Notes: generated by a model from the letters alone, not told the origin. Shown: positions 23,835 through 33,101, numbered from the stretch's first letter. The stretch is DNA of 64,000 bases from Paraburkholderia humisilvae (GCF_902859855.1 NZ_CADIKH010000025.1:43133-107132); one strand, 5' to 3'. Translations and numbers: made by a program.

Positions 23835-24650
23835 ATGGAAACCTGGATGCGTTTTTTATCGACTGACGATCGTATTGTGTTCGGTAAGGTCGAAGACGGA
23901 AATCTGCACGAACACCTGAGCCTCGAGCATCCGGTGCCGACGGGCGCGGTATTGCCGGTGAGCGCGTTGAAGGCGTTGGCCCCTTGCGCACCGCGCAAGG
24001 TCGTCGCGCTATGGAACAATTTTCACGCATTGGCCGCGAAGCTGGAGAAGCCTGTTCCTGCGCATCCGCTGTTTCTGATCAAGCCTGCGGAGTCCGTGAT
24101 CGGCGCCGGTGAGCCGATTCTGCGGCCCGCCCACTATGCAGGGAAGATCGCCTATGAGGGCGAACTCGGCATCGTGATCGGCAAGCGTTGCCGCGATGTG
24201 AGTGTTGCTGAAGCGGCCACATCGATCTTCGGCTACACGATCGTCAACGACGTGACAGCCGCAGAACTCCTTAACGAAAATCCGCACTTTCCTCAATGGT
24301 GCAGAGCGAAGGGATTCGATACCTTCTGTTGTCTCGGACCCGCGATCGCGACGGATTTTGACTGGCGGTCGGCGCGCGTCGTCACGACACTCGACGGAGT
24401 CGAGCGCCAGAATTATCCGCTGTCGGATATGGTATTCACGCCGGCAGAGCAGGTCAGCATGATTTCCCAGGACATGACACTCGAACCCGGCGACGTGATT
24501 GCATGCGGTACGTCGTTGGGCGTCGGCTCGATCAAGGAGGGGGGATCGGTGTCGATTGCGATCGACGGGATCGGCACCTTGACGAACCAGCTTGTGACAG
24601 CGGGCCTGGCCGCTCGGCAGCCGGCATCCGCCGCTGCGAGCGCGGGTTGA
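23835..24650 (+). CDS. Fumarylacetoacetate hydrolase (FAH) family protein
   Basis: The 271-aa product has the FAH catalytic fold: HPLFLIKPAESVIGAGEPI (about residue 78), the metal-ligand stretch YEGELGIVIGKRCRDV (EGE), FGYTIVNDVTAAEL and KGFDTFCCLGPAI. Family members hydrolyse or decarboxylate 2-oxo acids such as acylpyruvates or 2-hydroxyhepta-2,4-diene-1,7-dioate. The start METWMRFLS at 23835 follows GGAG at 23826; the longer frame upstream is not protein-like. It lies downstream of frc and the CoA-ligase scar; a direct role in oxalate breakdown is not established. Confidence 0.88.
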   Translation: METWMRFLSTDDRIVFGKVEDGNLHEHLSLEHPVPTGAVLPVSALKALAPCAPRKVVALWNNFHALAAKLEKPVPAHPLFLIKPAESVIGAGEPILRPAHYAGKIAYEGELGIVIGKRCRDVSVAEAATSIFGYTIVNDVTAAELLNENPHFPQWCRAKGFDTFCCLGPAIATDFDWRSARVVTTLDGVERQNYPLSDMVFTPAEQVSMISQDMTLEPGDVIACGTSLGVGSIKEGGSVSIAIDGIGTLTNQLVTAGLAARQPASAAASAG

Positions 24651-24694
24651 AACGGCATGAACACAGGGTCGGTTGCACGGATCGAGGAGAGCAC

Positions 24695-25429
24695 ATGCCG
24701 AATGGAGTAGCCGATTCAGGCCAGCGCGGTATCGGCGACGAGGACGTCCGGCGCCGCCAGTCATTGGTTGCACTTGCAACTATCGCCTGTTGCGGCGTGG
24801 GACTCGTTTCACTGGCCGGCGCTTTCGTGCGGTATTTTTCATTGCCGTCGACGATGGCGTCGCAGCAGAGCGGTCAGCGGATCGGCCTGTATGTCGCGGT
24901 GTTCGCTGGTGCGTTGCTGGTCGCGGCGTCGGCGCTCGCGTTCTTCAGGCTACGCAATACCATGCGCGACGCGGTACGCGCACATGTCAGCGCGTGCCCG
25001 GGCTGCGCCATCGTCGATCTGACTGCATTGCTGCTGTGTATCTGGCTCGGCTATGGCTTCGTGACCGAAGCGTCGCCGGCACTCGGGCTTTCGGTGCTGC
25101 TCGCGGCGAGCGGACTTTCAGCGGCGTTGGGCGTGCATCTGGCCGCGACCGTGGATGACCGTTACGGCCTGCTGCATGCTGCGGCAAGCGGACGCCGCTG
25201 GAGTTCGCCTAACCGCGCGACCCGTGCGAGCTGCGGTTTGCGGCGGCGCGCGACGTTATTTCGCGTCGAATGGCGTGCCGATGCGATGAACATGCTGCCC
25301 TCGGACGACTTTTCGCAGCGCTGGACGCTAGCCGTTGCGGCGACGCGCGACGGCGCGGCCAGCCACGGCGCTGCGCGCCATCGCGGCCGCCGGCGTCATG
25401 CCGGACGGGTGCGGAGTCACGCACGATGA
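24695..25429 (+). CDS. Hypothetical membrane protein
   Basis: GAGGAGA upstream of ATG 24695 marks the start. Residues 25-160 contain four hydrophobic helices (including LVALATIACCGVGLVSLAGA and LYVAVFAGALLVAASALAFF). The last 80 residues are Arg-rich and lower in protein-like character, so a frameshift or a misjudged end near 25200 is possible. No family is recognised. Confidence 0.55.
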   Translation: MPNGVADSGQRGIGDEDVRRRQSLVALATIACCGVGLVSLAGAFVRYFSLPSTMASQQSGQRIGLYVAVFAGALLVAASALAFFRLRNTMRDAVRAHVSACPGCAIVDLTALLLCIWLGYGFVTEASPALGLSVLLAASGLSAALGVHLAATVDDRYGLLHAAASGRRWSSPNRATRASCGLRRRATLFRVEWRADAMNMLPSDDFSQRWTLAVAATRDGAASHGAARHRGRRRHAGRVRSHAR

Positions 25430-25512
25430 CGCGGCCTCCGCGCGAATTTCAGCGACACGCACGGGCGCCCGTGGTGCCGCGTCCGGCAATCGATCAAGCG
25501 CGGCAAAGCGCC

Positions 25513-25815
25513 TCATTCAGCCGCCGTTTCGCGGTAGAACTCGGTCTTCTTTTGAAAGATCAATTGAGCGAGAAAGTCGGCGTCGTAGGCCTTCAACAGA
25601 TGCGCATGAAACCGCTCGATGTAGGCGGTGATGCGTGCGATCTCGGTGTTGAACTCCTGCTTCAGCACGTCGAGCGTCTCGCTGTCCCAGCGAAAACGCA
25701 GGCCGAGGTCACTGAAAGCGCTGTTGTAGGCGCACAGACTGGCTTCTTCGGATCGGCTCGCGGCGACGTGAGCAGCGGGCGAAGCGGTAAGCGTGGCAAC
25801 CGAAGCGTGATTCAT
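25513..25815 (-). CDS. Small conserved hypothetical protein (100 aa)
   Basis: The product begins MNHASVATLTASPAAHVAAS and its C-terminal half is an amphipathic helical region (FNTEIARITAYIERFHAHLL, KAYDADFLAQLIFQKK). AGGAG lies upstream of ATG 25813-25815, chosen over the in-frame start at 25860. It follows the LysR gene on the same strand by about 95 bp. Function unknown. Confidence 0.65.
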   Translation of the reverse strand: MNHASVATLTASPAAHVAASRSEEASLCAYNSAFSDLGLRFRWDSETLDVLKQEFNTEIARITAYIERFHAHLLKAYDADFLAQLIFQKKTEFYRETAAE

Positions 25816-25884
25816 GACAGGACTCCTGAGCTGGCGAGTGATAAGACTCGCCTCAAGCATAGAAGCCCCGATGGATTTGCAATA

Positions 25885-25923
25885 GTTAAAGTTTTATTGG
25901 AATTCCATTCAGCATTGCTTATG
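25885..25923. promoter_or_regulatory. Conserved 39-bp element, copy 1
   Basis: GTTAAAGTTT-N5-GAATT-N-CATT and a downstream TTATG recur in the same register at 32364-32402 (28 of 39 positions identical). Copy 1 spans the LysR stop codon and lies 70 bp upstream of the small hypothetical gene start. Confidence 0.4.
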
Positions 25924-26859
25924 GGTGATCAGCCGCGTGACACGCGTGATCTCTTCGATATGGCTGGCGCCTTCTTCCATCAGGAATTGCTTGAAGGCGA
26001 GCGCGACAGGAGGCAGGCGTTTGTTCTTGCGATGCACGACGTACCAGTTGAGCATCACGGGAAACCCCTCGACGTCGAGCACGACAAGGTTGCCGACCTG
26101 CAGCTCGAGGCTGATCGTATGTGCCGACAGGAACGCGATGCCCATACCGGCGATCACCGCTTGCTTGATCGTCTCGGTGCTCTTGATCTCCATCGCGATC
26201 TTCAGGTTGGTGAGGCGGCCCGCGAAGCCTTCTTCCATCGAATTCCACGTGTCCGAGCCGCGCTCGCGTACGACGAACGCTTCGTCGGCGAGTTGCGACA
26301 TCTTGATCCGACGTTTGTGGGCGAGCGGATGGTTCGGCGCTGCGACGATCACGTACGGGTGCGGCGCGAACGCCTCGTTGACGGCGTCCATTTCGTGTGG
26401 CGGACGCACCATGACCGCAAGGTCGGTTTGATTCGTCGCAAGCTGATGCAGCAGCTCTTCACGGTTATGCACGGCAAGGTTGAGTTCGACGCCCGAGTAG
26501 CGGCGCGTGAATTCAGCGAGCAGGCGCGGAAAGAAGTAGTCGCCCGCACTGATGACCGCGACGTTCAGCTTGCCGCCGGAGACGCCTTTGAGCTGGCTCA
26601 TCGCTTCATCCACTTCGTGGAACTGCTGGATGATCGCGCGACTGTAGTGAAGCATCTCCGTGCCGGCCGACGTCAGGTAGATTTTTTTGCCGAGCTGTTC
26701 GAAGAGCGGCAAGCCGGCGTGCTCTTCAAGCTGCCTGACTTGCGTGGAGACCGCGGGTTGCGTCAGATGCAATTCTTCTGCGGCGCGCGAGAAGCTCAGA
26801 TGCCGGGCGACAGTCTCAAACACCTTCAACTGGCGGAGTGTCGCATTTCTCATCGTCAT
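25909..26859 (-). CDS. LysR family regulator, CbbR-like
   Basis: The 316-aa protein has the N-terminal HTH (RNATLRQLKVFETVARH, then AAEELHLTQPAVSTQVRQLE) and a substrate-binding domain with GVSGGKLNVAVISAGDYFFP, as in CbbR-type LysR proteins that respond to small metabolites. It is divergent from the OxlT-like transporter and is the likely regulator of that gene through the 360-bp intergenic region. The start is MTMRNATL at 26859; MRNATL at 26853 is equally possible because no clear Shine-Dalgarno exists. Confidence 0.9.
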   Translation of the reverse strand: MTMRNATLRQLKVFETVARHLSFSRAAEELHLTQPAVSTQVRQLEEHAGLPLFEQLGKKIYLTSAGTEMLHYSRAIIQQFHEVDEAMSQLKGVSGGKLNVAVISAGDYFFPRLLAEFTRRYSGVELNLAVHNREELLHQLATNQTDLAVMVRPPHEMDAVNEAFAPHPYVIVAAPNHPLAHKRRIKMSQLADEAFVVRERGSDTWNSMEEGFAGRLTNLKIAMEIKSTETIKQAVIAGMGIAFLSAHTISLELQVGNLVVLDVEGFPVMLNWYVVHRKNKRLPPVALAFKQFLMEEGASHIEEITRVTRLITHKQC

Positions 26860-27221
26860 GGCCGATGTATAAGCAGGAGTGAATCGACATGGTAACAAAC
26901 TTTAATTATCAGTAATTCAGCAATGACCCTAGCATGCAATGTAAAAGGCGGCTTCCGCCATTCATTTGCGGCTTACAGCGCCCTTTATGCTGGGGTTTAC
27001 GCGTAGCCGGCAAGGAGGAAAGAAAAGGACAGGCTGCCTGATCGCTTTAGTCGATATTTTGTTTGACTAACGGAATTAAACGGCACTTCACGCGGTTTTT
27101 ATTGCAATGAACGGCAATTGCCGTTAAGACCCGACGATTCGATCGGGGCACAAATATAAGTTGGTATGCATGTAATCCGGCAATCCGGCCGGTTGCAGAA
27201 TACATATCGGAGACAAAGCAC
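26860..27221. promoter_or_regulatory. Divergent LysR / OxlT-like promoter region with palindromes
   Basis: This AT-rich 360-bp region holds AATTA-TCAG-TAATT (26904-26917) just upstream of the LysR start and the perfect 16-bp palindrome AACGGCAATTGCCGTT (27110-27125) 97 bp before the transporter start. An AAACTTTAA motif at 26898-26906 resembles the 25885 and 32364 elements in inverted orientation. No gene is present. Confidence 0.5.
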
Positions 27222-28559
27222 ATGGAAGACATCTCTCGGCAGGCTCCGGCCCCCGCGTTCTGGCGGAATCGCTGGTTCCAGCTATTCCTCGGCATCTTGT
27301 GCATGGCGCTGGTTGCGAACCTGCAATATGCATGGACGTTGTTCGTCGCACCGATGAATGCGCGTCATAACTGGGGTCTGGCGTCGATTCAGCTTGCGTT
27401 CTCCATCTTTATCCTGACTGAAACCTGGCTCGTGCCGCTCGAAGGATATTTCGTCGACCGGTTCGGGCCGCGTCCGGTCGTTGCGGTCGGTGCAATCTGC
27501 GCGGGGCTTGCATGGGTAATGAATTCGTTCGCGACTACGCTTCCCGAACTGTATGCGGCGGCGGTGATCGCGGGTATCGGCGCGGGCGGCGTCTATGGGA
27601 CCTGCGTTGGCAATGCGCTGAAGCTGTTTCCGGATCGCCGCGGCCTCGCCGCGGGTCTGACGGCGGCCGGTTTCGGTGCCGGCGCTGCGGTAACCGTTAT
27701 TCCGATTGCGAACATGATCACGGCTCAAGGCTACGAGCACACGTTTCTGTTCTTTGGCATTTTGCAAGGCGTGGTGATCCTCGTCCTCGCGATGTTCATG
27801 AGAAAGCCTGAACCCCACAAGGCGGTGCGGATCAAGAGCAAGTTCGCCACCGCGAAGACCGACTACACGCCTCGCCAGATGATCAAGGCGCCGGTGTTCT
27901 GGGTGATCTATCTGTGCTTCGTCGCGGTGGCGGCGGGCGGCCTGATGGCCACCGCGCAACTCGGCGTGATCGCGAAGGACTTCGGCATCGCGAAGATTCC
28001 GATGACGGTATTCGGCGCAACGCTGCCGCTGCTCACGATGACGCTGTCGATCGACAACATCTGCAATGGCTTCACGCGTCCGCTGTGCGGTTTCATTTCG
28101 GACAAGATCGGCCGTGAAAACACGATGTTCGCGATTTTCATCGGTGAAGGCCTGGCGCTCCTCGGGTTGATGCAATACGGCACTAATCCGTATGCGTTCA
28201 TGACGTTCGCCGCGCTGATCTTCCTGTTCTGGGGCGAGATCTTTTCGATCTTCCCGGCCATTTGCGCGGACACGTTCGGCAGCAAGTACGCCGCGTCCAA
28301 CGCGGGCACGCTGTACACCGCAAAGGGCACCGCATCGCTGCTGGTGCCGATCGCATCGGTCCTCGCGGTCACGGGCGGCTGGAACCTCGTGTTCGTCGTG
28401 TCGGCAGTCGTCACGATCGCGGCTGGTGTCTCGGCGAAGTTCGTGCTTGCGCCGATGCGTGCTCGCTGGATCGAGGCGAGCGATCCGCTGCTGCGCGACG
28501 CCGGCAAAAGCGGCACTCCGTCGCGACTGAGCACGTGGCCGGAGCAAACCGGCGAGTAA
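27222..28559 (+). CDS. OxlT-like oxalate/formate antiporter (OFA family MFS)
   Basis: The 445-aa protein has 12 membrane helices with LQYAWTLFVAPMNARHNWGL in TM1/loop, PDRRGLAAGLTAAGFGAGAA in the central MFS loop, NGFTRPLCGFISDKIGREN and LYTAKGTASLLVPIA. Positively charged residues inside helices (Arg in the RPLCG stretch, Lys in TAKG) match the two charges OxlT uses to bind oxalate, though exact equivalence needs an alignment. It resembles Oxalobacter OxlT more closely than the other OFA protein in this window does. ATG 27222 follows CGGAGAC. Confidence 0.88.
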   Translation: MEDISRQAPAPAFWRNRWFQLFLGILCMALVANLQYAWTLFVAPMNARHNWGLASIQLAFSIFILTETWLVPLEGYFVDRFGPRPVVAVGAICAGLAWVMNSFATTLPELYAAAVIAGIGAGGVYGTCVGNALKLFPDRRGLAAGLTAAGFGAGAAVTVIPIANMITAQGYEHTFLFFGILQGVVILVLAMFMRKPEPHKAVRIKSKFATAKTDYTPRQMIKAPVFWVIYLCFVAVAAGGLMATAQLGVIAKDFGIAKIPMTVFGATLPLLTMTLSIDNICNGFTRPLCGFISDKIGRENTMFAIFIGEGLALLGLMQYGTNPYAFMTFAALIFLFWGEIFSIFPAICADTFGSKYAASNAGTLYTAKGTASLLVPIASVLAVTGGWNLVFVVSAVVTIAAGVSAKFVLAPMRARWIEASDPLLRDAGKSGTPSRLSTWPEQTGE

Positions 28560-28594
28560 CCCGATAGCCTGACCTGGAGCATAGTGGCGGACAC

Positions 28595-29593
28595 ATGAAT
28601 GTTTCATTGCAGCAACTGAAGGTGTTCGTCGCTGTCGCGCGCCAGCGCAGCTTTACGCGCGCGGCACGCGAGTTCGATCTGACGCAGTCGGCCGTGAGCC
28701 GTTGCGTGCGCGAACTCGAAGAAGCGATCTCGCTGCGACTGTTCGACCGGACCACACGCCAGGTCGAACTGACGCCAGCCGGCGCGAGCCTCGCGCGCCG
28801 CATCGGGCAACTGCTCGATGAAATCGATCTGACGCTGCGTGAAGAGCGCGCCGCGCACCATGGCCATACGGGCGTGGTGACGCTCGCGAGCAACCCGGTG
28901 TTGTCGTCCAGCTGGGTGCCGGATTGCATCGCCCGCTGCGCGGTGGTTTTCCCCGGCCTGACGGTCGACGTAAAGGATCAGCCGCAAGAAGCGGTGCTCG
29001 CAAGCGTCGTGCACGGCGATGTCGATTTTGGCGTCGTGTCCGATCTCGACACGCACGACGCCGATACGTTGCTCACGCAACCGTTATTCTCCACGCCGCT
29101 CTGCGCGGTCCTACCGGACAAGCATTCGCTTGCACGCGGCACGACGCTGATGTGGAGCGCGCTTGGCGATAGTGCGCTCGTCACGCTCAATGCCGATGCC
29201 GGCAGCCGCGCCGCGGTCGAACGCGCGATGCGTGCGCATCGCGTGCACGCGCGTCGCATGCAGGAATGCGGGCACGTCGCCGCGGTGATGCGTATGATCG
29301 AGTTAGGGCTGGGGATCGGCGTACTGCCGATCGGCGCGCCTTGGCCGGCACTCTCCGCCCGGCTCGTGGCGCGTCCCTTGCTGCCCGAAGTATCGTTCAC
29401 GACGATGCTCGTGCGACACCGCAACCGGACGTTGCGGCCCAATGCCGAGGCCGTGTGGTCACTTTTCTCCGACCGCGGCCGCGCGTCAGGCCGCATGTCC
29501 GATACGGCGCCCGCGGACGAGCACGTGTCGCCCGGACCTATGCCCGCCGCGCCAGCAGGCGCAGCGCAGTTGCTCGCGTCCAGACAGGCTTGA
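28595..29593 (+). CDS. LysR family regulator
   Basis: The 332-aa protein has the HTH MNVSLQQLKVFVAVARQRSF with AAREFDLTQSAVSRCVRELE, then an effector domain (about 95-300). The C-terminal 35 residues are an Ala/Pro-rich tail not usual in the family. It starts 36 bp after the OxlT-like transporter and precedes the aldehyde dehydrogenase by about 100 bp, all on one strand. It is thus a second LysR protein flanking the transporter and may regulate the dehydrogenase. Confidence 0.88.
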   Translation: MNVSLQQLKVFVAVARQRSFTRAAREFDLTQSAVSRCVRELEEAISLRLFDRTTRQVELTPAGASLARRIGQLLDEIDLTLREERAAHHGHTGVVTLASNPVLSSSWVPDCIARCAVVFPGLTVDVKDQPQEAVLASVVHGDVDFGVVSDLDTHDADTLLTQPLFSTPLCAVLPDKHSLARGTTLMWSALGDSALVTLNADAGSRAAVERAMRAHRVHARRMQECGHVAAVMRMIELGLGIGVLPIGAPWPALSARLVARPLLPEVSFTTMLVRHRNRTLRPNAEAVWSLFSDRGRASGRMSDTAPADEHVSPGPMPAAPAGAAQLLASRQA

Positions 29594-29689
29594 AACGCGG
29601 CCTGAATCGTGACCGGACGCGGGCGATCGAGCACCGTGTGGTGCGATGCTTCGGTAGGCCCGGGACCTCTCTTTGCAAGGAGTACCGCC

Positions 29690-31141
29690 ATGGGCACTGA
29701 ATCGGACCTTCGACGCCATGACCTGCTGATCGACGGTGAACGCGTGCCGCCCGGCAGCGGCGAATACTCAGTCGATATCGACCCCGCTACCGAACAGCCG
29801 ATTGCACAGGTTGCGCGCGGCGATGCCACCGATGTCGATGCCGCGGTGCGCGCCGCACGCGCCGCGCTGACGGTATGGAACCGCATACGTGCCGGCGAGC
29901 GCGGACGCATCCTCATGCGCTTCGCCGACTTGCTGCGCGCGAACGAGCAGCAGATCGCCGGGCTCGAAAGCCTCGATGCCGGTAAGCCTATCTCGTCCGC
30001 GCTGCGTCAGGATGTGCCCGCTGCGATCGACACGCTCGCGTACTACGCGGGCTGGTGCGACAAGATCAACGGCCAGGTGGTGCCGGTACGGCCCGATGCG
30101 CTGACGTATACGGTGCGCGAGCCGGTCGGCGTGGTCGCCGCGATCGTGCCGTGGAATTTCCCGCTGATGATCGGCATGTGGAAGATCGCGCCGGCGCTCG
30201 CGTGTGGCTGCACGCTGATCGTGAAGCCTGCGGAAGTCACGCCGCTGTCCGCGCTGCGCGTTGCCGAACTCGCGCTCGAAGCGGGCGTGCCGCCGGGCGT
30301 GTTCAACGTCGTGACGGGCAAGGGCAGTGTGGTCGGTGACGCGCTCGTCGCGCATCCGGGCATCGACAAGGTGACGTTTACCGGGTCGCCGTCGGTTGGC
30401 CGCGGCATTCTGCAGGGCGCCGCAAGCAACTTCAAGCGCGTCACGCTCGAGCTCGGCGGCAAATCGGCGAACCTGATTTTTCCCGATGCGAACCTCGACA
30501 GCGCAGTGCGCGCCGCGGCCTCCGGCGTGTTCTTCAATACGGGCCAGGTGTGTTCGGCGGGTTCGCGGATTCTCGCGCATCGCGATGTTTACGACGACGT
30601 CGTCGAGCGGCTCGCGGCACGCGCGAAGTCGATCAAGGTGGGCGATCCGACCCAGCGCGAAACGGGCATGGGGCCGTTGATTTCGGCCGCGCAGATGAAG
30701 ACGGTGCTTGGCTATATCGACATCGGCAGGAACGAAGGAGCGTCGCTCGTGACAGGCGGCGCGAGGATCGGCGAGCGCGGCTTTTTCGTCGAGCCGACCG
30801 TGTTCGCGAACGTCGCACATGAGATGCGCATTTCGCAGGAAGAGATTTTCGGCCCGGTTGCTAGCGTGATTCGCTTCGACGACGAGGCGGACGCGATACG
30901 CATTGCCAACGGCACGCCATATAGCCTCGCAGCGGGGGTCTGGAGCGCGGATATCGGCCGTGTGCATCGGGTTGCGCATGCGCTCAAAGCGGGCACCGTA
31001 TGGATCAACACCTATGGTTATACCGATGTGCGTCTGCCGTGGGGTGGCGCGGGCGATTCCGGCTTCGGCCGCGAACACGGTGATGTGGCGATCGAAAACT
31101 TCACTGAGCCCAAGGCGATCTGGCTCGCGCTCGATCACTGA
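29690..31141 (+). CDS. NAD(P)-dependent aldehyde dehydrogenase
   Basis: The 483-aa protein has PWNFPLMIGMWKIAPALACG (about residue 155), FTGSPSVGRGI, the general base region ELGGKSANLIF and the nucleophile C288 (NTGQVCSAGSR). It belongs to the betaine-aldehyde/phenylacetaldehyde-type ALDH group by overall pattern; substrate is unclear. AAGGAG at 29677-29682 selects ATG 29690 over a start 27 codons upstream. It ends against a bidirectional terminator facing the ketopantoate-reductase-like gene. Confidence 0.9.
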   Translation: MGTESDLRRHDLLIDGERVPPGSGEYSVDIDPATEQPIAQVARGDATDVDAAVRAARAALTVWNRIRAGERGRILMRFADLLRANEQQIAGLESLDAGKPISSALRQDVPAAIDTLAYYAGWCDKINGQVVPVRPDALTYTVREPVGVVAAIVPWNFPLMIGMWKIAPALACGCTLIVKPAEVTPLSALRVAELALEAGVPPGVFNVVTGKGSVVGDALVAHPGIDKVTFTGSPSVGRGILQGAASNFKRVTLELGGKSANLIFPDANLDSAVRAAASGVFFNTGQVCSAGSRILAHRDVYDDVVERLAARAKSIKVGDPTQRETGMGPLISAAQMKTVLGYIDIGRNEGASLVTGGARIGERGFFVEPTVFANVAHEMRISQEEIFGPVASVIRFDDEADAIRIANGTPYSLAAGVWSADIGRVHRVAHALKAGTVWINTYGYTDVRLPWGGAGDSGFGREHGDVAIENFTEPKAIWLALDH

Positions 31142-31153
31142 CGGTGGTGGCAC

Positions 31154-31197
31154 GTGAAAAAAAGAGGATCGAACGCATCGCGCACTCGATCCTCTTT
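31154..31197 (-). terminator. Bidirectional terminator between convergent genes
   Basis: A perfect 12-bp stem AAAGAGGATCGA / TCGATCCTCTTT (31161-31172 and 31186-31197) with a 13-nt loop carries T7 on the minus-strand side and a weaker TTTGATTT on the plus side. It separates the aldehyde dehydrogenase stop (31141) from that of the reductase (31214). Confidence 0.85.
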
Positions 31198-31213
31198 GAT
31201 TTGCGCAGGCCGA

Positions 31214-32191
31214 TCAATCGTTGCGCAGTGCCATTCTCTCGCGCATCTTGACGAGTGCGAGCACGACATCGATGGTCGGCGTGGGTTCGCCGACGAGTCG
31301 GCCCATTTCCTGCACGACGGTCAGCAGCGGATCGATTTCCATCGGCCGCCGGTGCTCGAGATCGACGAGCGTCGATGTTTTGTGCGCACCGACCGCACCG
31401 GCGCCGTCGATGCGCCGCTCGATATCGACGCGAAAATGCACGCCGAGCGGCTCCGCGATCCGCTTTGCTTCAGCCATCATCGTGCGGCAGACGTCGCGTG
31501 TGCCGGGGTCGCTCGCGAGCAGATCGAGCGTCGCATGGGTGAGCGCGCTGATCGGATTGAAGCATAGATTGCCCCACAGCTTCAGCCAGATTTCGTCGCG
31601 GATGTTGTCACGGATCGGTGCATCGAAGCCCGCCGCCGTCATCATTTCATGGAGCGCCTGGATGCGTGGCGTGCGCTCGCCGCTCGGTTCGCCGATCGGA
31701 AATTTTTTGCCGTACACATGCTTGATCACGCCGGGTTCGATGATTTCGGCCGCCGGATACAGCACGCAGCCGATCGCGCGCTCTGGTCCCAGTTTGGCCC
31801 ACTGCGTGCCGTCGGGGTCGATACTCGCGAGCCGCGTGCCGGCGAACTTGCCGCCATGCTGATAGAAGTACCAGTAAGGAATGCCATTCACCCCGGTGAT
31901 AACGGCGGTGTGCTTGCCGAGCAGCGGTTGCATCGCGTCGACGACACCCGGCACCGAATGGGCCTTCAGCGTGATGAGCACATAGTCCTGCACGCCCAGT
32001 TCGCTTGGATCGGACGTGCAGCGCACACGGGCGGAAACCTCGTCGCCGTCCATCAACACACGCACGCCGTGCTCGCGCATTGCCGCAAGATGCGGGCCGC
32101 GCGCAACAAAGCTGACGTCCGCGCCCGCCCGCGCGAGCTGCACGCCCATCAGCGCTCCAATTGCCCCTGCTCCGAAAACACAGATCTTCAT
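31214..32191 (-). CDS. 2-dehydropantoate 2-reductase family protein
   Basis: The 325-aa product has the NADP Rossmann motif MKICVFGAGAIGALMGVQLA, the catalytic lysine region DEIWLKLWGNLCFNPISALT (about residue 195) and the C-terminal EPTPTIDVVLALVKMRE. Family members reduce ketopantoate, or related 2-oxo acids when they lie in catabolic clusters. The start ATG 32189-32191 opens the Rossmann fold directly; the 41-codon upstream extension is not protein-like. Whether this is the housekeeping PanE or a paralogue for a catabolic 2-oxo acid cannot be decided here; isolation from panB/panC favours a paralogue. Confidence 0.85.
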   Translation of the reverse strand: MKICVFGAGAIGALMGVQLARAGADVSFVARGPHLAAMREHGVRVLMDGDEVSARVRCTSDPSELGVQDYVLITLKAHSVPGVVDAMQPLLGKHTAVITGVNGIPYWYFYQHGGKFAGTRLASIDPDGTQWAKLGPERAIGCVLYPAAEIIEPGVIKHVYGKKFPIGEPSGERTPRIQALHEMMTAAGFDAPIRDNIRDEIWLKLWGNLCFNPISALTHATLDLLASDPGTRDVCRTMMAEAKRIAEPLGVHFRVDIERRIDGAGAVGAHKTSTLVDLEHRRPMEIDPLLTVVQEMGRLVGEPTPTIDVVLALVKMRERMALRND

Positions 32192-32363
32192 GATGTTCGC
32201 CCTGATGACATTGAAAACCCGCTTGCCCGCCGTGCCGGCGTAATAGTTCGTGCCGATGCCGACATCGTGCGGCGTGTGTCGCGTGCGCGATAGCGCGCAA
32301 ACAACGTCACGCAACCGTAACGGGCGATAGGGTGAGCATAGGGGGCGGCAACGATTGAGGACA

Positions 32364-32402
32364 GTTAAAGTTTCTCTCGAATTGCATTAGCAATTGTTTA
32401 TG
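32364..32402. promoter_or_regulatory. Conserved 39-bp element, copy 2
   Basis: The second copy of GTTAAAGTTT-N5-GAATT-N-CATT lies 173 bp upstream of the reductase start on the same strand orientation relative to the gene as copy 1. It may be a binding site for one of the LysR proteins. Confidence 0.4.
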
Positions 32403-32471
32403 TATGCCGACGACCCCTGCAACCTTCCCCCATGCATTGTGTGATTTGCAAGTCACGTGCCGCGCGGCCGA

Positions 32472-33101
32472 TCAACCTTGTGCGCGCCGCACGAGCAGAA
32501 AGCTCATGCCGATTGCGCCGAGGAACACGCCGCAGCAGCGGTTGAACCAGCGCCGCACGCCGGCGCGCGTAAGCCATTTTCCGAGGTACATTCCGGCGCC
32601 GGAGTAGAGGGCGATCGCAAGCCACTCGAGTACCAGAAAGCTTGCGCCGAGCACCGCGAACTGCGGGAGCATCGGTTTTGCGATATCGACGAACTGCGGC
32701 AGGAACGCAGTGAAGACGAGGATTGCTTTCGGATTACCCGCGGCGACCAGGCACTCCTGACGCGCAATGCGAAGCAAGGAAGCGTCGTCTTCTTCGTGCT
32801 GCGCGTTCAACGGCGCGGCGTCGCTACGCCACAGCTGAATTGCGAGCCAGATCAAATAGGCGGCGCCAGCGAGCTTGATCGCGAAAAAAATTAGTTCGGA
32901 GGCTCGCAGCACCACCGCGAGTCCCGTGGCCGCGAGCACTAGCATCAGCGCGAATGCAACCAGGCGGCCCATGCCCGCGACGAACGCGATCGTGAACCCG
33001 TGACGCGCCGCGACGTTGATCGACAGCAGATTGTTCGGTCCGGGGGCCATGTTGATCGCGAAGCACGCGGGCAGAAAAAAGAGCCAGGCAGTGAAAGACA
33101 T
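32472..33101 (-). CDS. LysE family amino acid/metabolite exporter
   Basis: The 209-aa protein has six membrane segments and the family signature INMAPGPNNLLSINVAARHG (about residues 16-35), then LAGAAYLIWLAIQLWRS and AAGNPKAILVFTAFLPQFVD. LysE/RhtB proteins export amino acids or derivatives. It stands alone between the reductase gene and the divergent M23 peptidase. A second, unrelated LysE paralogue lies at 37141-37779. Confidence 0.9.
   Translation of the reverse strand: MSFTAWLFFLPACFAINMAPGPNNLLSINVAARHGFTIAFVAGMGRLVAFALMLVLAATGLAVVLRASELIFFAIKLAGAAYLIWLAIQLWRSDAAPLNAQHEEDDASLLRIARQECLVAAGNPKAILVFTAFLPQFVDIAKPMLPQFAVLGASFLVLEWLAIALYSGAGMYLGKWLTRAGVRRWFNRCCGVFLGAIGMSFLLVRRAQG

Noticed and set aside
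27282..28607. 441-aa minus-strand ORF over the OxlT-like gene
   Set aside because: High-GC codon shadow with Arg/His/Asp-rich composition and no membrane or domain features.
29768..31153. 461-aa minus-strand ORF over the aldehyde dehydrogenase
   Set aside because: Antisense to a gene with intact catalytic motifs.
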